Positions 14,756 to 24,108 of a stretch of 37,439 nt of DNA are shown here, piece after piece (the stretch's first letter is position 1; each line of letters opens with the position of its first letter). The translations under genes and the position numbers were made by a program. Below the pieces are notes generated by a model, which saw nothing but the letters and a program-made list of their open reading frames with translations, was not told where the DNA came from and made no database searches. The stretch spans positions 1 to 37,439 of the forward strand of contig JBBDRV010000121.1 of NCBI GenBank assembly GCA_040905285.1. The letters run 5' to 3'. The DNA comes from JBBDRV01 sp040905285. GTDB taxonomy: Bacteria; Bacteroidota; Rhodothermia; Balneolales; Balneolaceae.

Positions 14756-17566
14756 TTGCACAACACAATTTATGTTTTTGAAACTGCCTTTTCCCTCCAG
14801 TTGACAATCCTGGTGGCCCTGATGGCATGGACTCCGGCATCCGATGTACAGGCCCAGACTCTTTCCGTTTCCGGTTCTGTCAGCTCATATGAAGAAAACG
14901 ATACAACCCCCCTCGCCGGAGCAAGTATTCAGTTGTTCAGCCTTCCAGACAGTATCCGAACGGGAGGTACCACCACCGGCAATGAGGGTCTTTTTTTACT
15001 GAAATCCGTTGAACCGGGCAGCTATCTGGTTATTGTATCCTTTCTCGGATTCCTGACAGAAACGGAAACCATCCAGCTGGAACAGGAAAATATTGGAAAC
15101 CTGGACTTCATCATGCAGCCGGCAGCCCTGCTGATGGAGGACATTCAGGTGACCAGCCGGAGACCAAGGGTGGATGTCCGGGGAGATACAACGCTGTTTC
15201 ATGCCGACGGATACCGTACAACCATGGATGCCAGTGCAGAGGATCTGGTGACACGCATGCCGGGATTTATGCTGGAAAATGGTCAGATACAGGCTCAGGG
15301 GGAAGACGTACAGCGGGTACTGGTGGACGGAGAGGAATTCTTCGGTGACGATGCCCTCCTGACCCTGCGCAATCTCCCCGCTGAAATCATTGAAAAGATC
15401 GAGGTGTTCGACCGGCAGAGTGATCAGGCCCGTTTTACAGGTTTTAATGACGGCAATGGCGAAAGGACCGTCAATGTGGTTACCCGCCGCGGCATGAACA
15501 CCGGACAATTCGGCCGGGCCAACAGCGGCTACGGATCAGAGACCCGGTACATGGCCGGAGGCAACTACAACCATTTCGACGGATCCCGCAGGTTGTCGCT
15601 CATCGGCATGAGCAACAATGTAAACCAACAGAACTTTTCCAGCGAAGATCTTCTGGGTATCTCACAGGCCGGTGAAGGCGGCGGAAGAGGCCGGCGGAGT
15701 ACAAGAAACTTCAGGGTGGGAGGGCAGAGCGGCATCAGCTCGGTTCATTCCACGGGGCTCAATTACAACGACCGGTGGAATGACAGCTGGCGTATCAACA
15801 GCAGCTATTTTTTTAACATGACCGATAATGTAAACGACCAGAATCGCGAGCGGCAGTACCTGAGCGGTTCTTCAGCCGATCAGATATACGGGGAAGACAC
15901 CTACAGCACCAGTGACAATTACAACCACCGCTTTAATATGAGGGTGGAGCACACCATCAATGACGACCGGTCGCTGATCATTACACCGCGGCTTGATTTT
16001 CAGCAGAATAACAGGTTCCGCACTCTGAGCGGAACGACCATGAGCGGAAATGCACGGCTTCTGAATGAAATATCCAGTGACAACCGGTCTGACAATAGCG
16101 GGTATAACATCGCCGGCAACATTCTCTATCGACACCGGTTTGACACCGACGGCCGCACGTTTTCCGCCCGCCTCGGGACAAATGTCAATGACCGCAGCGG
16201 AGACCGGTTTCAATATGATGAAAGCCACTATTACGGCGAGACGGAGAACAGTATTGTCAATGACCGGGAGACAGAAACGCTTACCGGCGGTTATACTTTC
16301 TCCGGGGACTTCTCCTATACAGAACCTGTAAGCAAAAAAAGCCAGGTAATGATCAGTTACCGCCCAGACATCAGCCGCAATAATTCTGTTCAGGATGCCT
16401 ATCTCTTCGACGAAGAGACCGGCAATTACAGCAGAATCGATACCACCCTTTCGAACCGATACGATAATCTGGTACATACGCAGCAAGCCAGAGGCAGTTA
16501 TCGCTACCGGGACGGGAGCTATAATGCAAACGTAAGCTTTTCATTTCAGTACACCTCCCTCGTGGGGGAACAGACCTTCCCCGATATTACAGAAACATCG
16601 AAGAACTGGCGGAATTTTCTGCCGGACGCCTCATTCCGGTACCGTTACGGGAATGGGGCCAATCTTCGTTTTTCCTATAATGCCAATACGCGTACACCCT
16701 CGGCAAGACAGCTTCAGGATGTAATCGACAACTCCAGCCCCCTGCGGATGACTACCGGAAATCCGGACCTGAACCAGCAACTGGACCACCGGTTTTCCCT
16801 TCGGTTCCGCTCATCCGATTCTGAAAAAGGGTCGTCAACCATGGCCTATCTGTCTCTGGGGTACACACAGGACCATATTGGAAACCGTACATTTGTTGCA
16901 CCACGGGATACAGTTCTGCAGGAAGGCATTGCACTGGGAAGGGGTTCCCGGCTGGTCTATACCGACAATATCGGTGACTCCTGGAATCTTCGCTCGATGC
17001 TGAACCGCAGCATGCCTCTCGATTTACTGCAGAGCAATATGAGCTTTAACGGCGGTGTCTCCTTCCGGCGCCGGCCTTCCGTGATAGATGATGAGCGGAA
17101 CCTGGCAGACAATACCGGATTTAACGCAGGGTTCTCCACAAGCAGCAATATCAGTGAAAATATCGACTTTCGCCTGTCCTACAGGGCCAGCTATCACATC
17201 GTTGAAAATTCCATACGCCCGGAACTCAACAACAACTATTACAGCGGAAGGGCCACAGGCAATATTAACCTGATGCCCTGGAAAGGACTGGTTCTGGCCA
17301 GTGATTTAAACCTGAGGCATTATGAGGGGCTGGGAGAAAATTACAACGAGAACACTGTTTACTGGAACGGTTCGGCTGGCTATAAATTTATGGAAGACAG
17401 GGCAGCCGAATTCAGAATTACCCTGTTTGATATTCTCGCACAGAACAACAACATCAACAGGTCTGTAGCTGAAGATTATATTGAGGATTACCGCTCGACT
17501 GTGTTGACCCGTTTCTTTCTCCTGACGTTCACGTACAACCTCCGTTCATTTCCCGGGGGTCGGTAA
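14756..17566 (+). CDS. TonB-receptor-like outer-membrane beta-barrel protein
   Basis: A 936-residue protein with a signal peptide (LQLTILVALMAW to about residue 34), a carboxypeptidase-regulatory-like domain (about 36-125, VSGSVSSYEENDTTPLAGAS), a plug-like region (about 130-240: VDVRGDTTLFHADGYRTTMD, then RVLVDGEEFFGDD and LPAEIIEKIEVFDRQSDQA), then a large Asn/Ser/Tyr-rich barrel ending in FFLLTFTYNLRSFPGGR. This matches the Bacteroidota OMP beta-barrel-3 group, relatives of TonB receptors. The only usable start that includes the whole signal peptide is TTG 14756; a later in-frame ATG would cut into it. No lipoprotein partner is adjacent. Substrate unknown. Confidence 0.88.
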   Translation: MHNTIYVFETAFSLQLTILVALMAWTPASDVQAQTLSVSGSVSSYEENDTTPLAGASIQLFSLPDSIRTGGTTTGNEGLFLLKSVEPGSYLVIVSFLGFLTETETIQLEQENIGNLDFIMQPAALLMEDIQVTSRRPRVDVRGDTTLFHADGYRTTMDASAEDLVTRMPGFMLENGQIQAQGEDVQRVLVDGEEFFGDDALLTLRNLPAEIIEKIEVFDRQSDQARFTGFNDGNGERTVNVVTRRGMNTGQFGRANSGYGSETRYMAGGNYNHFDGSRRLSLIGMSNNVNQQNFSSEDLLGISQAGEGGGRGRRSTRNFRVGGQSGISSVHSTGLNYNDRWNDSWRINSSYFFNMTDNVNDQNRERQYLSGSSADQIYGEDTYSTSDNYNHRFNMRVEHTINDDRSLIITPRLDFQQNNRFRTLSGTTMSGNARLLNEISSDNRSDNSGYNIAGNILYRHRFDTDGRTFSARLGTNVNDRSGDRFQYDESHYYGETENSIVNDRETETLTGGYTFSGDFSYTEPVSKKSQVMISYRPDISRNNSVQDAYLFDEETGNYSRIDTTLSNRYDNLVHTQQARGSYRYRDGSYNANVSFSFQYTSLVGEQTFPDITETSKNWRNFLPDASFRYRYGNGANLRFSYNANTRTPSARQLQDVIDNSSPLRMTTGNPDLNQQLDHRFSLRFRSSDSEKGSSTMAYLSLGYTQDHIGNRTFVAPRDTVLQEGIALGRGSRLVYTDNIGDSWNLRSMLNRSMPLDLLQSNMSFNGGVSFRRRPSVIDDERNLADNTGFNAGFSTSSNISENIDFRLSYRASYHIVENSIRPELNNNYYSGRATGNINLMPWKGLVLASDLNLRHYEGLGENYNENTVYWNGSAGYKFMEDRAAEFRITLFDILAQNNNINRSVAEDYIEDYRSTVLTRFFLLTFTYNLRSFPGGR

Positions 17567-17698
17567 GGAACGGGCACTGCAACGCTGCTTTACCGGAAAG
17601 AGGGTGCTGCCGGACCGCCGCGGACTGATTTGTTATTTTACAGTGGTCATAAACCTTGGCTGTATAGTTTCGTATATTAATTCGTTTGCCCCTAAGTA

Positions 17699-17838
17699 GT
17701 GTTTGTAAGAAAACTCATAGTGTCCTAAAAAACGTCAGGGTCAAGGCGCGCGAAGCCCCAAAAAGCACAGTGTACCAAGCGTACATGAACATTTTTGGGG
17801 CAAGTGGAACGCAGAGATTGACGTTTTCCTAGAGACAC
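17699..17838 (+). mobile_element. 140-bp MITE, copy 1, with TAAGTA target duplication
   Basis: A non-coding element with imperfect terminal inverted repeats: GTGTTTGTAAGAAAACTCA at the left and, read inward from the right, GTGTCTCTAGGAAAACGTCA. It is flanked by direct repeats TAAGTA at 17693-17698 and 17839-17844. The centre is a strong hairpin: GCCCCAAAAA (17755-17764) pairs with TTTTTGGGGC (17792-17801), with an inner TGTAC/GTACA stem. A second near-identical copy lies at 32427-32567. The right end is 24 bases before the uvrA ATG, so uvrA's leader includes or abuts it. No autonomous element with the same ends is in the window. Confidence 0.85.
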
Positions 17839-17862
17839 TAAGTAACTTCAGAAAAATAATCA

Positions 17863-20694
17863 ATGAGCAGGACTACCGGACCGAACGGTTCCCAGGACGA
17901 CCAGAAAGTTGCAGCGAATGAAAAACCGTCTGCAGACCGACCCATTATCGTAAAAGGCGCACGCGTCCACAATCTGAAAAATATTGATGTGGAAATTCCC
18001 CGGAACAGGCTGACTGTTGTGACAGGTGTTTCCGGGTCCGGCAAGTCCAGTCTTGCCTTCGACACCATCTATGCCGAAGGGCAGAGGCGCTATGTTGAAA
18101 GCCTCTCCAGTTATGCAAGACAGTTTCTCGAACGAATGGACAAGCCCGATGTGGATTTTATGCAGGGCATCTCACCGGCGATGGCCATCCAGCAAAAGAG
18201 CGGCTCTTCGAATCCCCGGTCAACCGTCGGCACGTCAACGGAGATTTATGACTATGTGAGACTCCTCTTCGCCAGGATCGGAAAAACCATATCACCGGTT
18301 TCCGGCAAAGAGGTTCAAAAGGACACGACAGCCACAATCATCAGGGAACTCCATGACGGTTTCGGGGAGGGTACGAAGTTCTATATTCTTTTTAATATCC
18401 CCTCGAGAAAGAAAAAAACCATCACGGACGAACTGGAGGCCCTTAAGGAAAAAGGCTTCACGCGTATTCTCCGTCTCAGGGATGAAAAGCTTCTGGACCT
18501 GACGCGGGATGAGATCAGCCCGAAAAAGATCCGTACGGATACTCATAAAATTCTGGTCGACAGGCTTGCTGTCAACGAAAATGATGAAGCCAAAAGCCGT
18601 CTTGCGGGCTCCATTGAAACAGCGCTTGTTAACGGCAACGGTCGCTGCTCTGTCAAAATCCGCGACGGCGTGGAGATTCCTTTCAGCGAACGGTTTGAAC
18701 GGGACGGGATGGAATTCCTCGAACCTACTCCGCAGATGTTTTCTTTCAATAATCCGTTCGGTGCCTGTGATACGTGCGAAGGATTCGGAAGAGTGGCCGG
18801 CATTGATGAGGAGCTGGTGATACCGGACCCACTGAAATCATTGAGGGACGGGGCCATCGCGCCATTCAACACCCAAAAATACAGCAGACACCTGCGGGAC
18901 CTGATCAAGGTGGCTGCACGGTACAGCCTTCCCATCGACGTCCCTTATTCGGAGCTGCCGAAAAAGATGAAAACGATCATCTGGAATGGAAAGGATGAAT
19001 ACAGGGGCATCCACCAGTTCTTCAACAAAATAAAGAGTCAGTTTTACAAGGTGCATATGAGGGTTTTCTACTCCCGCTACCGCGGATACAGCCGGTGCCC
19101 CGACTGCTCCGGCTACCGGATACGGAAGGACGCCCTCTATGTTAAAATCAATGATCTTCACATCGGTGAAGTGACTGAAATGACGATTGGATTTGCCCGA
19201 AAATATTTTGAAGAACTGGAGCTCAGTACCTACCAGCAGGAAGTGGCCGGGCAAATCCTGTATGAAATACGAAAACGGCTGAAATATCTCTATGAGGTCG
19301 GGCTGGAATACCTCACCCTCGACCGGCTTACCAATACACTCAGCGGAGGAGAGGCACAGCGCATCAGCCTCGCCAACTCTCTCGGCAGCTCTCTTATAGG
19401 CAGTCTCTACGTACTTGACGAACCTACGATCGGGCTTCACCCGAGGGACAACAGCCGGCTGATCCGTATTCTGGAATCGCTGCGGGATATAGGAAATACG
19501 GTACTGGTCGTTGAACACGACCCGGAGATGATCAGGGCGGCAGACAACATCCTGGACATAGGCCCCTTTGCAGGTATCCACGGAGGGGATGTCGTCTATT
19601 CGGGAAGTTATGACAAGCTGCTCAAGTCCAATACCCTGACGGGAAAGTACCTTGACGGCCGTATGAAAATTGACATTCCTGCCCGCAGAAGAAAGGGAAA
19701 CAATAAGTCTATCCGTCTGGAAGGTGCCGTGGAACACAACCTGAAAAGCCTTGATGTAGAATTTCCGCTTAACAGGCTCGTCTGTGTAACCGGAGTCAGC
19801 GGCTCCGGAAAGTCGACGCTGGTCCATGATACCCTCTACGCTGCTGTCCAGAAAAAATTTGGCACCTACAAGGAAAAAGTGGGACGTCATCGATCGATTA
19901 CCGGTCTCGGCCATATCGAATCCGTGGAAATGGTTGATCAAAGCCCTATCGGCCGTTCGACAAGATCCAATCCTGCAACCTACACCAAGTCGTTTGACGG
20001 AATAAGGGACTTGTTTTCCTCAACCCGCCAGGCTAAAATTATGGGGTATACGCCGGGCCATTTTTCATTTAATGTTCCGGGGGGCCGGTGTGAAACTTGT
20101 CAGGGAGAAGGGGTACAGAAGATTGAAATGCAGTTTATGGCTGATATAGAACTGAGCTGTGAAACCTGTGACGGAACCCGGTTTCGAAGAGATATCCTGA
20201 ATGTAAAATACCGGGGTAAAAATATCCATGACATACTGGAAATGTCTGTTTCCGAAGCCCTCCGGTTTTTTGTCGATGAAACTGCTATTGCGGGGAGACT
20301 CCTGCCGCTTGAAGATGTAGGCCTCGGCTATCTGCGGCTCGGACAAAGTGCCACTACGCTATCAGGCGGAGAGGCTCAGCGGGTGAAACTTGCCAAATTC
20401 CTTTCCAAAAAAAATAACGGGCACACTCTCTATTTTTTTGATGAGCCGACTACCGGACTGCATTTCGAAGATATTTCCAAGCTGCTCAGGTCCTTTAACG
20501 AACTTGTCAACAACGGGCATTCAGTAATCATTATCGAGCATAACCTGGATGTGATCAAAAGTGCTGACTGGATTATTGATATAGGACCGGAAGGGGGATT
20601 CGGCGGCGGGCAGATCGTCGCCACAGGTACTCCGGAGCAGATAGCCGAAGCAGAGAAAAGCCATACCGGACGTTTTCTGAAAGATGTTCTCTGA
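17863..20694 (+). CDS. uvrA: Excinuclease ABC subunit A
   Basis: UvrA is the damage-sensing ATPase dimer of nucleotide excision repair. The 943-residue protein has two ABC modules: Walker A GVSGSGKSS at 55-63 and a second GVSGSGKST around 645, signatures LSGGEAQRI and LSGGEAQRV, and Walker B/D-loop sequences LYVLDEPTIGLH and LYFFDEPTTGLH. Zinc sites: CDTCEGFG in the first module, CPDCSGY inside the insertion, and CETCQGEG with CETCDGTRF in the C-terminal finger. In the first finger the CxxC pair that precedes FSFNNPFGACDTC in E. coli is absent (ERDGMEFLEPTPQM instead), a variant I associate with Bacteroidota. About 25 extra residues precede the first strand. A MITE occupies the upstream gap. 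Confidence 0.96.
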   Translation: MSRTTGPNGSQDDQKVAANEKPSADRPIIVKGARVHNLKNIDVEIPRNRLTVVTGVSGSGKSSLAFDTIYAEGQRRYVESLSSYARQFLERMDKPDVDFMQGISPAMAIQQKSGSSNPRSTVGTSTEIYDYVRLLFARIGKTISPVSGKEVQKDTTATIIRELHDGFGEGTKFYILFNIPSRKKKTITDELEALKEKGFTRILRLRDEKLLDLTRDEISPKKIRTDTHKILVDRLAVNENDEAKSRLAGSIETALVNGNGRCSVKIRDGVEIPFSERFERDGMEFLEPTPQMFSFNNPFGACDTCEGFGRVAGIDEELVIPDPLKSLRDGAIAPFNTQKYSRHLRDLIKVAARYSLPIDVPYSELPKKMKTIIWNGKDEYRGIHQFFNKIKSQFYKVHMRVFYSRYRGYSRCPDCSGYRIRKDALYVKINDLHIGEVTEMTIGFARKYFEELELSTYQQEVAGQILYEIRKRLKYLYEVGLEYLTLDRLTNTLSGGEAQRISLANSLGSSLIGSLYVLDEPTIGLHPRDNSRLIRILESLRDIGNTVLVVEHDPEMIRAADNILDIGPFAGIHGGDVVYSGSYDKLLKSNTLTGKYLDGRMKIDIPARRRKGNNKSIRLEGAVEHNLKSLDVEFPLNRLVCVTGVSGSGKSTLVHDTLYAAVQKKFGTYKEKVGRHRSITGLGHIESVEMVDQSPIGRSTRSNPATYTKSFDGIRDLFSSTRQAKIMGYTPGHFSFNVPGGRCETCQGEGVQKIEMQFMADIELSCETCDGTRFRRDILNVKYRGKNIHDILEMSVSEALRFFVDETAIAGRLLPLEDVGLGYLRLGQSATTLSGGEAQRVKLAKFLSKKNNGHTLYFFDEPTTGLHFEDISKLLRSFNELVNNGHSVIIIEHNLDVIKSADWIIDIGPEGGFGGGQIVATGTPEQIAEAEKSHTGRFLKDVL

Positions 20695-20697
20695 CAA

Positions 20698-20743
20698 GAT
20701 GCAGATATAGTCTGCAACTCATGTATCTTGCATCAGAATTTTT
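20698..20743 (+). terminator. Probable intrinsic terminator after uvrA
   Basis: GATGCAGATA (20698-20707) pairs with TATCTTGCATC (20724-20734) with one bulged base and a 16-base loop. A run of five T residues follows at 20739-20743. Confidence 0.5.
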
Positions 20744-20876
20744 CCTAATTCTTCCTCATAAAGATGAGAATGACTTCCTTGGCAAAATGATCAATTTTAA
20801 AATCGTTTTTATTACAAATATTTCCTGAAATTCTGTTTATAATAATTTCAACCAAAAAACTAAATCAACGAAAGAG

Positions 20877-21473
20877 ATGAAAAAATTATCTGCACTACTA
20901 TTATCATGTTTTTTGATCACCGGCATTACAACATTTGCCCAGGCCCAGTCACCTCTCGGTATTGGTGTAAAGGGAGGGGTGAACATAGCCGATTTCACAG
21001 GAGCTGATTTCGATACCGACACAAGGACGGGCGGAATGCTCGGCATTTCCGTTGACCTGACCGCACCGGCCTTTCCTGTCGGGTTTGAAACAGGTCTTTA
21101 TTACACCCAAAAAGGAACAGAAGTAAATGGTTCTTCCATTGACCTGGACTACCTGGAGCTGCCGGTTTTAGCCAAAATACATTTTGGCCTTCCGGGACCG
21201 GTTAATCCCCATATCATAGCAGGTCCCTATGCGGGCTTTAATGTCAATGCCGAAAGTGAAACAACCGTTTCTGGGACGGAGGATATTTCAGATTTTGTCA
21301 GATCAACGGATTTCGGCCTTTTATTCGGTATCGGCAGTGATTTCAATATTGGTGTCGCCACCCTGAATCTGCAGGCAAGGTATGGCATGGGACTGACCAA
21401 CGCTTTTGAAGACGAGCTGGAGAACGGTGAAAAAAACAGTGTTTTCAGCATCACCCTGGGTTACAATTTCTGA
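20877..21473 (+). CDS. Small outer-membrane beta-barrel (porin family, OMP_b-brl_2 type)
   Basis: A 198-residue exported protein with a signal peptide (MKKLSALLLSCFLITGITTF, cut after AQA near residue 22). The mature part starts GIGVKGGVNIADFTG, the hallmark of the Bacteroidota PF13568-like porin family, and continues with alternating strands such as GFETGLYYTQKGTEV, LDYLELPVLAKI and LNLQARYGMGLTN, ending in FSITLGYNF with the terminal aromatic that outer-membrane assembly needs. It probably forms an eight-stranded barrel. Function within the family is usually unknown. Terminator-like hairpins lie on both sides (20698-20743 and 21517-21549), so it is probably a single-gene unit. Confidence 0.9.
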   Translation: MKKLSALLLSCFLITGITTFAQAQSPLGIGVKGGVNIADFTGADFDTDTRTGGMLGISVDLTAPAFPVGFETGLYYTQKGTEVNGSSIDLDYLELPVLAKIHFGLPGPVNPHIIAGPYAGFNVNAESETTVSGTEDISDFVRSTDFGLLFGIGSDFNIGVATLNLQARYGMGLTNAFEDELENGEKNSVFSITLGYNF

Positions 21474-21516
21474 TGTGTTACGTTAGCCGCAATATGTTAT
21501 AGCTTTCGACATGGTG

Positions 21517-21549
21517 ATGCCGGGTATCTGACTGATATCCGGCATTTTT
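21517..21549 (+). terminator. Intrinsic terminator after the small barrel gene
   Basis: ATGCCGGGTATC (21517-21528) pairs with GATATCCGGCAT (21534-21545) at 11 of 12 positions across a 5-base loop. The stem runs into TTTTT at 21545-21549. A second small hairpin (TTCCGG/CCGGAA, 21552-21575) follows. Confidence 0.85.
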
Positions 21550-21733
21550 CATTCCGGTCCTTTTTGATGCCGGAAAGGATCCGCCCGGGCCGGGCATCTA
21601 TTTTATATCCCCGAAAAACCGTATGCTGTACCAGTCCGTACAGTCTGTTAACATTGATATAAACACGGCTGACCTGCAGGAGATAAATAACAGAACCTTT
21701 TCTCTCCACGGCCGGCCGCCATCCGGGATCTGC

Positions 21734-23284
21734 ATGTTTTCACGACTTTTATATCTGAACTGGAAATTTTTCATTGCCCGTCTCTCAAAGTTTCAGACGC
21801 TGGTCATTGCCGGCTATATCATCTTCCTTCTGATCATGCTCTTCAACCTGATGGGCACCGCTCTGGTGGTTATCTTTCTTGAGGACGCCAGCCTGCACGA
21901 CATTGATCTGCCCTGGCTTACCGACGAGGTCCACCAGCTCATTGTTCTTGCTTTCGCCAACGTATTGTGGATAATGCATTTTGCGTTCACAAGCACACGC
22001 CTCCTCAACATCGATGAAAACCGCAAGCTGCTGGCTTACGGTTATCCCTCCGGCAGGCTGGCGTGGCATCTTAATCTGATGAGCCTCTACCATCCGGTAA
22101 ACGTAATCTACAACCTCACCTGGATTGTCTTTCTGTCAGTCCAGTTAAACGGGGCGTGGAATGTTCCCGTCCTGATCATGACGGTGTTGCTTAACTACTG
22201 TTTAATTTATTCTGTCAAACACCGGTTTTTACATCTGATGGAGAGACAGTTCAAGATCGTTTCTTTCAGCATCCTCTTTATTATTCTTGGCACGTTCCAG
22301 GCACTGGCGGCTGTCTCCCGGACGACTCAAGCCTGGCTCGGGGAACTCTCCTTTCAGATGACTGACATCACCCAAATCCTGTATTACCTTCCCGGGGGGC
22401 TTCTTTACTGGTCGGCTACCTATAGTCATGAACCCTTCCTGACAGGTACATTGCTCCTTTTCTGCCTGCTGCTTGTCTACCTTATATTCAAAGATCACTA
22501 TAACAAAACACTTGAAGGATTGCTGAATCCGGTCGCCACCAGCATCGAACAGAGGGCCGGCAGGACCTGGACCATCCTGAAAACCTGGCTTGGGCCCAAC
22601 GCCGGAAAATATTATTACTACATGATCCTTCACCCGTATAACAGATTGCAGCTGGTTGCCATTATTTTGATCCCCCTTGTCTACATCCCGCTGCTTCTGT
22701 ACCTGGAACAGACAACCCTTTCCGCTATTCTGATCCCCACCATGCTTGCCGCAATACCGGTTGCACTCCTGGCGATCGGAATGGCCAATATGTTCGGCTA
22801 TGAAAACAGGGAGTTTCTGCTTCATATGCAATTTCCGTTCTCTTTTGAAAAACAGTTAAAGGAACGTTTCCTCGGAATCATAACCGTTCCCCTTTTCATC
22901 TTTTACGGTATTACGATCTTTGAAATTACCAGGCTTCCCCAGGTCGGTTTCGTCGCTGATATCTATATTGCAAATACCTTTTTCTTTCTCTGTTTTATGA
23001 TGATGTTCCTATGGAGCTCGTTCTACCAATTCCAGGAAGCAAGTTACAGCTCGTTCAGATTCAAGCATCCGGTCATTCCACAGAAGGTTACATTCACCAT
23101 ATCTGTTGCCATTTTTACACTCGGGTATGCTGTATTTGCTCCGATAGGTGAATATCACATCTACAGGTTATGGGTTATGACCTTCCTGATCTTTGCCCTT
23201 GGAGCCTATTTATGGAAAAACTTTGAGGTTCTTGTTAAGCTATACCACAGAAAAATACTGGGGCAACTATGGAATCGGCTATAA
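21734..23284 (+). CDS. ABC exporter membrane subunit (unassigned family)
   Basis: With the start at ATG 21734 the product has 516 residues, beginning MFSRLLYLNWKFFIARLSKF. A longer frame from ATG 21623 adds 36 polar residues before the membrane region and is less likely. There are about ten to twelve membrane segments, for example LVIAGYIIFLLIMLFNLMGT near the start and IYRLWVMTFLIFALGAYLW at the end, with a soluble stretch in the middle (about 290-330 of the short form). It overlaps the ATPase gene by 16 bases, so the two products almost certainly form one transporter. The layout suggests a Nat/CcmA-like exporter rather than an importer; no binding protein is nearby. Substrate unknown. Confidence 0.8.
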   Translation: MFSRLLYLNWKFFIARLSKFQTLVIAGYIIFLLIMLFNLMGTALVVIFLEDASLHDIDLPWLTDEVHQLIVLAFANVLWIMHFAFTSTRLLNIDENRKLLAYGYPSGRLAWHLNLMSLYHPVNVIYNLTWIVFLSVQLNGAWNVPVLIMTVLLNYCLIYSVKHRFLHLMERQFKIVSFSILFIILGTFQALAAVSRTTQAWLGELSFQMTDITQILYYLPGGLLYWSATYSHEPFLTGTLLLFCLLLVYLIFKDHYNKTLEGLLNPVATSIEQRAGRTWTILKTWLGPNAGKYYYYMILHPYNRLQLVAIILIPLVYIPLLLYLEQTTLSAILIPTMLAAIPVALLAIGMANMFGYENREFLLHMQFPFSFEKQLKERFLGIITVPLFIFYGITIFEITRLPQVGFVADIYIANTFFFLCFMMMFLWSSFYQFQEASYSSFRFKHPVIPQKVTFTISVAIFTLGYAVFAPIGEYHIYRLWVMTFLIFALGAYLWKNFEVLVKLYHRKILGQLWNRL

Positions 23285-24033
23285 AAATCAACAGTCTGTT
23301 AAAAACGTACGGCAAAGGTGAACCGGTTCTTAACCGCCTTGATCTCGAGCTTCCTTCGGGGATCATCTTCGGACTGATCGGTCCCAATGGAGCGGGGAAA
23401 AGCACGCTCATCGGCATTCTTACCGGTCTGCTGGATTATAATGACGGATCTGTCCGCATTAACGGGCTGCTGCTGAACAGTAAAAACGAGCTGGAAATCA
23501 AAAGGCAGATGGCGTCCGTGCTGCAACCGCCGCTTCTTTTTGAAAATTTCACCAGTTATGAATTCCTGACGTATGTTTGTGACATGTACGGCATATCCGG
23601 CCAGGGGCTGAATGACCGGATCAACTCGCTTCTCACCTATTTTGAGATAAAAGAGTATACCTATGCTGCAATCAACCAGCTGTCTTCCGGGAGCCGGAAG
23701 AAACTGGCTTTCTGCGCTGGGATCCTCACGGAACCGGCGATCCTTTTTCTTGATGAACCGTTTGAAAGTGTGGATGTTATCTCTATCGGCCGGATGAAGT
23801 CCCTTTTGCGTAAACTGAAGGGCAGGGGATGCACCGTTTTCATCACCAGCCACATCCTGGAGGTAGTGGAGAATCTGTGCGATGATATCGCCATTCTTCA
23901 CGAAGGGAAAATTCTTGCCTATCTGGATGCCGGAATGCGCAGCGAAATTCAAAAGGATTCCAGCCTCAGTGAAATTTTTGAACAGTACATCAATGTCAAA
24001 AATAAGCAGGATGACCTTCCCGGCTGGTTGTAA
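23269..24033 (+). CDS. ABC transporter ATP-binding protein
   Basis: A 254-residue nucleotide-binding subunit. Walker A is GPNGAGKST (38-46), the Q-loop is Q86 in SVLQPPLLFEN, the signature is LSSGSRKK (138-145; the canonical LSGGQ is altered to LSSGS), Walker B is ILFLDEP (158-164) with catalytic E163, and the switch histidine is H195 in ITSHILEVV. It resembles the drug- or sodium-export (NatA/CcmA-like) ATPases. The ATG at 23269 lies inside the end of the permease gene, so the two are translationally coupled. About 40 extra residues after the core may contact the permease. Confidence 0.92.
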   Translation: MESAIKINSLLKTYGKGEPVLNRLDLELPSGIIFGLIGPNGAGKSTLIGILTGLLDYNDGSVRINGLLLNSKNELEIKRQMASVLQPPLLFENFTSYEFLTYVCDMYGISGQGLNDRINSLLTYFEIKEYTYAAINQLSSGSRKKLAFCAGILTEPAILFLDEPFESVDVISIGRMKSLLRKLKGRGCTVFITSHILEVVENLCDDIAILHEGKILAYLDAGMRSEIQKDSSLSEIFEQYINVKNKQDDLPGWL

Positions 24034-24108
24034 AAGTTTCTTTTAACTCCGGGTTCCCCTGTTTAAATTGTCTTTTTATTTTCTGAATCCTCTCTATTTT
24101 CACGGATC

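Noticed and set aside
17699..17838. Intrinsic terminator of the barrel gene rather than a mobile element
   Set aside because: The same 140-bp unit occurs elsewhere with its own matching flanking 6-mers, which a plain terminator would not have. It may still terminate transcription.
18838..19941. 367-codon reverse-strand ORF opposite uvrA
   Set aside because: Antisense to a confident UvrA coding region with intact motifs; length reflects codon bias of uvrA.
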